A stretch of 5,124 nt of DNA from JBGPJM01 sp041485385 (GTDB lineage: Bacteria > Planctomycetota > Phycisphaerae > Phycisphaerales > UBA1924), in NCBI GenBank assembly GCA_041485385.1, contig JBGPJM010000290.1, forward strand, positions 1 through 5,124, written 5' to 3'. The translations under genes and the position numbers were made by a program. Positions 1 to 5,124 of this stretch are shown in pieces. How positions within the stretch are numbered: the stretch's first letter is position 1; every line of letters begins with the position of its first letter. Under the pieces are notes generated by a model. It saw nothing but the letters and a program-made list of their open reading frames with translations. It was not told where the DNA came from and ran no database searches.

Positions 1-106
1 AGGAGCTGACGGGAACGGATGAGCTGGGGCTGGCGGGCTGATGGAGGATGAAACGGTGAGACGGTAAGGGGTACATCCAGGCTTCATTGCGACGTGATCG
101 CGAAAC
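1..106. other. Upstream leader, possibly with the 3' end of a preceding gene
   Basis: No complete gene fits here. On the + strand all three frames meet a stop early: TGA at 7-9, 20-22 and 39-41. The frame beginning at position 3 stays open longest and gives 12 codons (ELTGTDELGLAG), ten of which end in G or C, so it could be the tail of an upstream gene. Twelve codons are too few to identify anything. The frame of the kinase gene is closed by TGA at 95-97, which limits its start to position 107 or later. No convincing promoter or strong ribosome binding site is visible. Confidence 0.3.
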
Positions 107-3100
107 ATGGGAACGTGTCCTGACATCTCGAAGTGGGAGGAGCTGGCGTCGGGGACGCTGGACGGTGAGGCGGCGCGGGAGCTGGACTCGCACCTGGGAG
201 GGTGCGCGCCGTGCCGCGCCGTGCGCGAGGGGATGCGGCGGAACGACCAGCTCCTGGGTCCGCTGAAGGCGGCGCTCAAAACCGGCGGGGCGGTTTCGCC
301 GCGGGGCGAGTGGATGGTGGGCCGGCGGCTGGGGGCGTACGAGATCTGCGCCGTGCTGGGCGCGGGCGGGATGGCGACGGTGTACGAGGCGCGCCAGGAG
401 CACCCGCACAGGACGGTGGCGCTGAAGATCATGGCGCAGGGGCCCGGGCGTGCGGCGGCGGTGGAGCGGTTCGAGCAGGAGGCGGAGGTGCTCGGGCGGC
501 TGCAGCACCCGGGGATCGCGCAGATCTACGAGGCGGGCGTGGCCGACACGGGGATGGGGCCGCAGCCGTTCCTGGCGATGGAGCTGGTGCGCGGGAAGCG
601 GCTGACGGAGCACGCGGCGGACGCGGGGCTGGGGACGCGGGCGCGGCTGGAGCTGATGCTGAAGGTGTGCGACGCGGTGCAGCACGCGCACCAGAAGGGG
701 GTGATCCACCGGGACCTCAAGCCCAGCAACATCCTCGTGGACGAGCGGGGCGAGCCGAAGGTGCTGGACTTCGGGGTGGCGCGAGTGACCGACCCCGACC
801 TGCGGACGGCGGGGGTGCACACCGTCTCCGGCCAGATTGTCGGCACCGTGGCCTATATGAGCCCCGAGCAAGCGGGGGGCGACCCGGACCTGGTGGACAC
901 GCGCTCGGACGTGTACGCGCTGGGGGTCGTGTGCCACGAGCTTCTGACGCGGCGGCTGCCGTACGAGGTGGTGGGCAAGCCGCTGTCGGAGGCGGTGCGG
1001 GTGGTGCGGGAGTCGGCGCCGACGCCGCTGAGCCGCATCGATCGGTCGCTGCGCGGCGACCTCGAGACGATCGTGGCCAAGGCGCTGGAGAAGGACCCCG
1101 CGCGCCGGTACGCGGGCGTGGGGGCGCTGGCGGAGGACCTCCGGCGGTTCCTGGGGCGCGAACCGATCCTGGCCCGCGCGCCCAGCGCGATCTACCAGCT
1201 GCGCAAGCTGGTGGCCCGCCACCGGGCGCCGGTGGGCGCGGCGGCGGCGGGGCTGGCGGCGCTGGTGCTGGGGCTGGCGGGGACGACGTACGGGCTGCTG
1301 AAGGCGACGTCGGAGCGGAATCAGGCGATGATCGCGCAGCGTGATGCCGAGACACGGCGCGTGGAGGCCGACCGCCGTCGAGCCGAGGCCGAGGCGCTGG
1401 CGAGGCTGTTGCAGGACATGCTCGGCGCCGCCAGCCCGCACCAGACCAAGGGCCACGACTACACCGTGCGACAGCTGCTGGATGACTTCGCGGCGCGCCT
1501 GCCCGGGCAGCTCGGCGACGAGCCGCTGGTGGAAGCGGGCATCCGGGCGACGATCGGCAATGCCTACCGCCTGCTGGGGGAGTACCCGCAGGCGGGGGAG
1601 CACCTGAACAGGGCGCTGGAGCTGCGGCGAGGAGCGCTGGGGGACGAGCACCCGCTGGTGGCGCAGAGCATCGACGACCACGCCTGGCTGCTGCACGACC
1701 AGGCGGACTACGACCACGCCGCGGCGGAGTTCCGCCAGGCGCTGGAGCTGCGGCGCAGGCTCCTGGGTGACCTGCACGCGGACGTGGCGGCGAGCATGTT
1801 CGGGCTTTCGGATGTGCTGCGGCATGCTGGGGTGTACGAGGAGGCGGAGCGGGCGGGGCGCGGGTCGCTGGACCTGAGGCGTCGGCTTGCCGCCGGCGCC
1901 GATACGGGCGACGTGGCGGAGAGCCTGCTGAACCTCTCGAAGCTGCGGTGGGAGCGCAGCGCGCTGGACGAGTCGGAGCGGCTGTGCCGCGAGGCGATCG
2001 AGATCTGGCGGAGGCTGCACCCCGAGGGGCACACGAGCCTGGCGGACGCGCTCAACCACCTGGGGTGGCTGCGGTATCTGATGGGAGACTCGGAGGGGGC
2101 CGAGCGTTTCTGCCGCGAGGCGCTCGAGATGGACCGGCGGCTGCTGGGAGGGAAGCACCCCGATGTCGCGAACAGCCTGTACGAACTGGGGAACGTGATG
2201 GCGGCGCGGGGGGACCACGGCGCGGCGGAGCCGCTGCTGCGCGAGGCGCTGGAGATCTACCGCGCGGCGCACGGGGACGAGCACCCGGCGGTGGCGACGG
2301 CGCTCGATAGCCTCGCGGCGTCGCGCCGGGCGCAGGGAGATATGGTCGCGGCGGAGCGGCTCTACTGCGAGGCGCTGTCGCTGCGCTGGAAGCTGCTGGG
2401 GCCGGCCCATCCCGAGGTGGCCCAGAGCCTGAACAACGTCGCGTTGGTGCTGGGCGCCACCGGGGAGCCGGAGATCGCCGAGGCAATGTACCGCGGGGCG
2501 ATCGCGATCGACCGCGCGGCGTACGGCGACGGGCACGCCGAGATGGCGACGGCGCTGCACAACCTCGCCGGGCTACAGCGGTCCCGGGGCGACGCCGCGG
2601 GGGCCGAGGCGAGCTGGCGTGAAGCGCTGGCGATCTTCCGCAGAACCTATGGCGAGGAGAGCTTCCGGGTCGCCAACGTGATGAGCAACCTCGGGATGCT
2701 CAGGCACGATGCGGGCGACCGGGTGGGCGCCGAGCCGCTGTTGGAGGGGGCGCTGCGGATCGACCGGTCGGTGCGCGGCGAGGCTCATGCCGAGACGCTG
2801 TTCACGAGCGCGAACCTGGGCAGGCTGTATGCTGAGGAAGGGCGGTACCGGGAGGCGGAACTGGTCGCCCGGCGAGCGCTGGAGGCCGCGCGGAAGAACG
2901 CCCCGACGTGGCGGACGGGAGCGCTGCTGACGGCACTGGGCCTGGGCCTGTCAGGGCAGGGTCGGCACGAGGACGCCGAGGGGGCGCTGTGCGAGGCGTT
3001 CGACCTGCTGCGCGAGAAACTGGGGGCGGGCAACGAGAACACCCGCGCGGCCGCGCGCGGGCTGGTGGGCGCGTACGAGGCGTGGGGCAAACCGGGGCAG

Positions 3101-3154
3101 GCCGAGCAGGTCAGGGCGCTCCTGAACGAGGGAGCGGGAGGCGGGGGACGTTGA
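107..3154 (+). CDS. Membrane-anchored Ser/Thr protein kinase with N-terminal anti-sigma-type zinc motif and C-terminal TPR array
   Basis: This 1015-residue protein should phosphorylate Ser/Thr residues on partner proteins in response to something sensed by its C-terminal half. Residues 4-36 form C4-x24-H29-x3-C33-x2-C36, the zinc-binding pattern of ZAS anti-sigma factors. The kinase domain spans about 77-350. Its glycine loop is G85-AGGMATV, the ATP lysine K107, the helix-C glutamate E125, the catalytic loop HRDLKPSN at 201-208 with D203 and N208, DFG at 221-223, and SPE at 252-254; it looks catalytically intact. T239, S241 and T247 lie in the activation loop. A basic stretch (365-373) precedes a single hydrophobic segment (374-398), suggesting the kinase is cytoplasmic and the rest external. 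Residues 400-440 look like a charged coiled coil, followed by about 13 TPR units to about 1008. ATG 107 is preferred because the frame is closed at 95-97 and this start keeps C4. No clear Shine-Dalgarno precedes it. The kinase assignment is firm; the signal, substrate and zinc function are inferred. Confidence 0.93.
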   Translation: MGTCPDISKWEELASGTLDGEAARELDSHLGGCAPCRAVREGMRRNDQLLGPLKAALKTGGAVSPRGEWMVGRRLGAYEICAVLGAGGMATVYEARQEHPHRTVALKIMAQGPGRAAAVERFEQEAEVLGRLQHPGIAQIYEAGVADTGMGPQPFLAMELVRGKRLTEHAADAGLGTRARLELMLKVCDAVQHAHQKGVIHRDLKPSNILVDERGEPKVLDFGVARVTDPDLRTAGVHTVSGQIVGTVAYMSPEQAGGDPDLVDTRSDVYALGVVCHELLTRRLPYEVVGKPLSEAVRVVRESAPTPLSRIDRSLRGDLETIVAKALEKDPARRYAGVGALAEDLRRFLGREPILARAPSAIYQLRKLVARHRAPVGAAAAGLAALVLGLAGTTYGLLKATSERNQAMIAQRDAETRRVEADRRRAEAEALARLLQDMLGAASPHQTKGHDYTVRQLLDDFAARLPGQLGDEPLVEAGIRATIGNAYRLLGEYPQAGEHLNRALELRRGALGDEHPLVAQSIDDHAWLLHDQADYDHAAAEFRQALELRRRLLGDLHADVAASMFGLSDVLRHAGVYEEAERAGRGSLDLRRRLAAGADTGDVAESLLNLSKLRWERSALDESERLCREAIEIWRRLHPEGHTSLADALNHLGWLRYLMGDSEGAERFCREALEMDRRLLGGKHPDVANSLYELGNVMAARGDHGAAEPLLREALEIYRAAHGDEHPAVATALDSLAASRRAQGDMVAAERLYCEALSLRWKLLGPAHPEVAQSLNNVALVLGATGEPEIAEAMYRGAIAIDRAAYGDGHAEMATALHNLAGLQRSRGDAAGAEASWREALAIFRRTYGEESFRVANVMSNLGMLRHDAGDRVGAEPLLEGALRIDRSVRGEAHAETLFTSANLGRLYAEEGRYREAELVARRALEAARKNAPTWRTGALLTALGLGLSGQGRHEDAEGALCEAFDLLREKLGAGNENTRAAARGLVGAYEAWGKPGQAEQVRALLNEGAGGGGR
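1523..3130 (+). repeat. Coding tandem array of about 13 TPR units, 126-bp period
   Basis: Within the kinase protein, residues about 473-1008 repeat a helix-turn-helix unit resembling kinesin-light-chain TPRs: A-x-x-L-x-N-L-G, then G-D-x-x-x-AE, then R-EAL-E-I, then LG-x-x-HP-x-VA. Taking the residue just before the EAL-like step as an anchor, the units fall at 501, 543, 585, 628, 670, 712, 754, 796, 838, 880, 922, 962 and 1002. Spacing is 42 residues except for one 43 and two final 40s. At DNA level, GCGAGGCG followed by ATCGAGAT or a close variant starts at 1989, 2115 and 2241, with weaker copies at 2367, 2493 and 2619, exactly 126 bp apart. TPR arrays of this kind are protein-binding superhelices. 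The partner is unknown. Confidence 0.9.
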
Positions 3155-3179
3155 TGACGAGGCTGAAGGGGATCCGGCG
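3155..3179. other. 25-bp convergent intergenic gap
   Basis: The kinase stop (TGA 3152-3154) and the methyltransferase stop (complement of TCA at 3180-3182) face each other across 25 bp. I see no GC-rich hairpin followed by a T run in either direction, so no intrinsic terminator can be called here. Transcripts of the two genes may overlap at their 3' ends, or termination may be Rho-dependent. Confidence 0.6.
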
Positions 3180-4409
3180 TCAGGGACGGCGCAGGAGCAC
3201 GCCCGTCTGGTAGGGCACGACACCCCGCTCGATCGCCAGCACGTCGAAGGCGAAGGACCAGCGGCGGCGAATGCCGCGGCTGTGCCAGAACGTCAGCGGA
3301 TCGAACGCGCCGCCGTAGCAGACGAAGTCGTCGGCCAGCGGCGAGGAGAAATCGATCTCCGCGCAGCGGCGGCGGATGGGATTGGTGGGCTCGGTGCGGC
3401 AGCGCTCCCAGCTTGTCTCGTCGAGGATGGTGGCGAAGACGAGCCCGCCCGGGCGGACGATGCGGCGCAGCTCCATCAGCCAGGCGTCCACCAGCTCGCG
3501 GATGTGCGTGAAGACGGAGTTGCCGTAGACCAGGTCCATCGAGGCGTCGGGGAGCGGGAGGGCGGGGCGCGTGGTCGAGGTGAAGAACCGCAGCGGCGGC
3601 GAGAGGTTCTCCGATGCCCAGTTGACGGCCGTCGCACAAATATCGCACCCCCAGGCCTCGCCCCCGCTCTCGGTTACGTCGATCCAGTGCCGGAGCATCC
3701 TGCCGGAGGAGCACCCCCAGTCGAGGACGCGCCGGAGCGGGAGTGCCGCGGGCGCATGGCGTTGGATCATGGCGCGAATCGCCGCGACGTCGTTCCGCCC
3801 GGAGGCGAGGTAGGCCTCGTCGTTGTTGGGCTGGTACCCCGCGCGCAGCTCGGGGGGCGGGAGGGGCAGGGGCGTGCGGGGGGTGCGCTCGGCGGCGGGC
3901 GGCAGACGCAGGATCAGGGCGTCGGAGTCCATGGGGAGATGGCCGCGGCGCTCGTCGGTGGTGCTTCCCCACACGCCGCGATACCGGCCCTGGTTCCGCC
4001 GGCGCGCGCCGGCGTTCTCCTCGCCGTAGATGCGCACGACGGTTGGCGCCGGCGCCTTGTCTCCGTTCCGTTCCGCGAGCGCGGCCCATTGGCTGGCCCG
4101 CTCGGTCAGGACTGGCTCGAGCGAATCGGAGGAGACGAGGACGAGGGAGACGGACTCGGGGGCCGCGTCGCGAGGGCGGCGGACGGGCACCCCGAAGATC
4201 TCCTTGCGCGTGCCGGGCTCATCGTCGAGGATGACGGCCACGGTGGGGCCGTCGTCGATGCCCAGCACGGTCTCGAGGAGGAAGCGGGTGTGCTGGCCGG
4301 CGCCGTAGAGCGCGATGGGACGGCCGCCGGCCTGCGCGCCGAGCCGGCGCCAGAGATCGCGCAGGAAGTTCACACGGAAACCCAGTGGCCACGTCGCCAG
4401 GTCGGACAT
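3180..4409 (-). CDS. Two-domain protein: N-terminal Rossmann-like domain plus class I SAM-dependent methyltransferase
   Basis: This 409-residue protein probably transfers a methyl group from S-adenosylmethionine to an unidentified acceptor in the cytoplasm. The methyltransferase is in the C-terminal half, about residues 205-409. Motif I is VLDWGCSSG (228-236), the acidic residue after strand 2 is D256 in GCDI, the motif II region is MDLVYGNSVFTHI (291-303), and VRPGGLVFATI (318-328) is the usual post-motif loop and strand. Residues 31-105 look like a separate nucleotide-binding fold: PIALYGAGQHTRFLL has a glycine-rich strand-turn-helix, followed by VAVILDDEP, FGVPV and VSLVLVSSDS. Similar domains accompany methyltransferases and transferases of glycan biosynthesis, so a sugar-linked role is possible but unproven. 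The linker at 130-190 is rich in Arg and Pro. ATG 4409 is chosen because GGGAG lies 9 nt upstream and the start opens just before the Rossmann domain. An internal ATG at 3932 would give only the methyltransferase but has no ribosome binding site. No signal peptide or membrane segment is seen. Confidence 0.85.
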   Translation of the reverse strand: MSDLATWPLGFRVNFLRDLWRRLGAQAGGRPIALYGAGQHTRFLLETVLGIDDGPTVAVILDDEPGTRKEIFGVPVRRPRDAAPESVSLVLVSSDSLEPVLTERASQWAALAERNGDKAPAPTVVRIYGEENAGARRRNQGRYRGVWGSTTDERRGHLPMDSDALILRLPPAAERTPRTPLPLPPPELRAGYQPNNDEAYLASGRNDVAAIRAMIQRHAPAALPLRRVLDWGCSSGRMLRHWIDVTESGGEAWGCDICATAVNWASENLSPPLRFFTSTTRPALPLPDASMDLVYGNSVFTHIRELVDAWLMELRRIVRPGGLVFATILDETSWERCRTEPTNPIRRRCAEIDFSSPLADDFVCYGGAFDPLTFWHSRGIRRRWSFAFDVLAIERGVVPYQTGVLLRRP

Positions 4410-4418
4410 CAAGGTGCA

Positions 4419-4423
4419 CTCCC
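4419..4423 (-). promoter_or_regulatory. Ribosome binding site of the methyltransferase gene
   Basis: Read on the minus strand, GGGAG lies 9 nt before ATG 4409. It is the best purine-rich match near any candidate start of this long open frame. It supports 4409 over both the internal ATG at 3932 and the much longer extension running back through the dioxygenase gene. Confidence 0.6.
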
Positions 4424-4480
4424 GGACAATCGGGAAAGGCGGATTGAGGGCGGCGGGGCCGCGCTGGGCGATGGACAGCG

Positions 4481-4587
4481 GTGTATCGGCCGCGGGGCGG
4501 ATGCGGAGTAAGAAAACGGCTCGGGGCGGAGATGGACCCTCGTCGAGCTGCCCGTGCGCGGGGCCGGTGACGGGGGCGGCGATACAC
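4481..4587. repeat. Inverted octamer pair GTGTATCG / CGATACAC
   Basis: GTGTATCG at 4481-4488 is the exact reverse complement of CGATACAC at 4580-4587, separated by 91 bp. Read outward, each gene has CGATACAC upstream in its own direction: 41 nt before ATG 4629 on the plus strand, and 71 nt before ATG 4409 on the minus strand. With one base of slippage the match extends by two more bases. The pair could be matching promoter elements or regulator sites. In a region this long, a chance 8-bp match is not rare. Confidence 0.4.
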
Positions 4588-4600
4588 TTTCGTGATGGGC

Positions 4601-4614
4601 CGGGCAGGTGCCCG
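4601..4614. promoter_or_regulatory. Palindrome CGGGCA-GG-TGCCCG ahead of the dioxygenase gene
   Basis: Two perfect 6-bp arms flank a 2-bp centre, and the element ends 3 bp before the GGAGG ribosome binding site. It could be an operator for a dimeric regulator. It could also be an RNA hairpin in the 5' leader (with the innermost pair open) that affects access to the ribosome binding site. The sequence alone cannot decide between these. Confidence 0.4.
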
Positions 4615-4617
4615 AGC

Positions 4618-4622
4618 GGAGG
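4618..4622 (+). promoter_or_regulatory. Strong ribosome binding site of the dioxygenase gene
   Basis: GGAGG lies 6 nt before ATG 4629, a near-ideal Shine-Dalgarno placement. It fixes the start at 4629, in agreement with the family-typical N-terminus MPYYTKLG that follows. Confidence 0.8.
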
Positions 4623-4628
4623 TTGCTG

Positions 4629-5124
4629 ATGCCGTACTACACCAAACTGGGGCAGATCCCCAAGAAACGACACACGCAGTTCCGGCGCCCGGACGGGGCG
4701 CTGTACTCGGAAGAGCTGTTCGGGACCGAGGGGTTCTCGGGGCCGTCGTCCACGATGTACCACATCCACCCGCCCACGCAGGTGACGGGGTGGAAGACGA
4801 TGTACTCGACGAAGCCCGAGTATGTCGAGACCGACGTGATGCGGATGCGGCACCTGAAGACGGCGCCCCTGCCGCCCAAGGGCGACCCGGTCAGCGGGCG
4901 GGTGGTGCTGTTCGGGAACTCGGACTGCGAGATGTCGGTGTGCAATCCGGCGGAAGCGATGAGCTACCACTTCAAGAACGGGCAGGGGGACGAGTGCCTG
5001 TTCATCCACTTCGGCTCGGGGACCGTGAACTCGATGATGGGGACGCTGAAGTTCGGGCCCAAGGACTACATCGTGATCCCGAAGGGGGTGATCTACCGGA
5101 TGGAGTTCGAGAAGCGCCCCCCCG
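4629..5124 (+). CDS. hmgA: Homogentisate 1,2-dioxygenase, N-terminal part (runs off the window)
   Basis: The enzyme opens the aromatic ring of homogentisate with O2 to give maleylacetoacetate, a cytoplasmic Fe(II)-dependent step of tyrosine and phenylalanine breakdown. The first 165 residues are present and the frame is open to the last base. Family features are the start MPYYTKLGQIPKKRHTQFR (1-19), PDGALYSEELFGTEGFSG (21-38), MYHIHPPTQV (43-52), and the cupin strands GDECLFIHFGSGT (120-132) and GTLKFGPKDYIVIPKGVIYR (138-157). Bacterial members are typically about 380-440 residues, so well under half is seen. The Fe ligands (His335, Glu341 and His371 in the human enzyme) lie beyond the window and cannot be checked. 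The start is supported by GGAGG 6 nt upstream and by the family N-terminus. The gene diverges from the methyltransferase. No other catabolic gene is visible here, though partners such as fumarylacetoacetase may lie downstream. Confidence 0.9.
   Translation, partial: MPYYTKLGQIPKKRHTQFRRPDGALYSEELFGTEGFSGPSSTMYHIHPPTQVTGWKTMYSTKPEYVETDVMRMRHLKTAPLPPKGDPVSGRVVLFGNSDCEMSVCNPAEAMSYHFKNGQGDECLFIHFGSGTVNSMMGTLKFGPKDYIVIPKGVIYRMEFEKRPP

Larger units (their letters stand above)
4410..4628. promoter_or_regulatory. Divergent intergenic region between methyltransferase and dioxygenase genes
   Basis: These 219 bp separate two divergent starts and must hold the promoters of both genes, unless either is leaderless. 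The stretch is GC-rich with one A/T-rich patch (about 4507-4517, AGTAAGAAAAC). It also contains an inverted octamer pair, a 9-bp direct repeat (CGGGGCGGA at 4493-4501 and 4522-4530) and a palindrome at 4601-4614. TACACT at 4583-4588 resembles a sigma-70 -10 box for the + gene, but no -35 hexamer lies at proper spacing, so no promoter is called. No riboswitch or small gene is recognisable. Confidence 0.55.

Noticed and set aside
41..67. Eight-codon open frame (MEDETVRR) overlapping the stop at 39-41
   Set aside because: The TGATG overlap is suggestive of coupling, but eight codons carry no family signal and neither the preceding reading frame nor any function can be confirmed.
89..101. Small inverted repeat GCGA-CGTGA-TCGC before the kinase start
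   Set aside because: The arms are only 4 bp and are expected by chance in GC-rich DNA.
202..1344. Plus-strand open frame inside the kinase gene
   Set aside because: Its translation is low-complexity Ala/Gly/Arg, and it overlaps an intact kinase domain in another frame.
717..1355. Minus-strand open frame opposite the kinase domain
   Set aside because: Pro/Ala/Ser/Arg-rich shadow translation with no motif, opposite a well-supported gene.
3930..3932. Internal ATG giving a methyltransferase-only protein of 250 residues
   Set aside because: There is no purine-rich site upstream, and the residues before it form a plausible folded domain in the same frame.
2785..4089. Long minus-strand open frame spanning both convergent genes
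   Set aside because: It overlaps the methyltransferase on the same strand in another frame and the kinase on the other strand; its composition is Arg/Pro/Ala-rich without motifs.
3282..4511. Long plus-strand open frame opposite the methyltransferase
   Set aside because: Gly/Ala/Arg/Glu-rich shadow; the minus-strand frame holds all the methyltransferase motifs and a ribosome binding site.
4583..4588. TACACT as a -10 promoter box for the dioxygenase gene
   Set aside because: Only four of six bases match the consensus and no -35 hexamer lies at 16-18 bp; it is noted in the intergenic entry but not called.
4410..5009. Upstream extension of the methyltransferase frame on the minus strand, to a 609-residue protein
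   Set aside because: The added 200 residues are antisense to the dioxygenase gene and its leader and resemble no family I recognise. The frame is open because GC-rich DNA has few stops; GGGAG before ATG 4409 marks the real start.

Overview
The window is very GC-rich, with codons ending mostly in G or C and heavy use of GGG and GCG. The main gene is a Hanks-type Ser/Thr kinase joined through one membrane segment to a long TPR array. That architecture is characteristic of Planctomycetes and, less often, Acidobacteria. I infer a planctomycete, possibly of the Phycisphaerae type, but no rRNA or other phylogenetic marker is present to confirm it.

Layout. Positions 1-106 hold no complete gene; they may contain the last codons of an upstream gene that lies outside the window. 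Positions 107-3154 (+) encode a 1015-residue protein with, in order, an anti-sigma-type zinc motif, a complete Ser/Thr kinase domain, one membrane segment, a coiled coil and about 13 tandem TPR units. A convergent gene at 3180-4409 (-) ends only 25 bp away. It encodes a 409-residue two-domain protein: an N-terminal Rossmann-like domain and a C-terminal SAM-dependent methyltransferase. A 219-bp divergent intergenic region (4410-4628) follows. It carries an inverted octamer pair and a perfect 6+6 palindrome just ahead of a strong ribosome binding site. The window ends inside a (+) gene starting at 4629, whose first 165 residues read as homogentisate 1,2-dioxygenase.

How the genes relate. The three genes do not form one operon: two converge and two diverge. 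The kinase is a signalling protein, probably tied to an ECF sigma factor encoded upstream, which is an inference from its zinc motif and known planctomycete gene neighbourhoods. The dioxygenase belongs to tyrosine/phenylalanine catabolism. The methyltransferase substrate cannot be told from sequence. I see no mobile element, CRISPR array, tRNA or rRNA. The most noteworthy points are the zinc-motif/kinase/membrane/TPR fusion, the regular 42-residue repeat phasing, and the Rossmann-methyltransferase fusion. None is clear proof of a new system.
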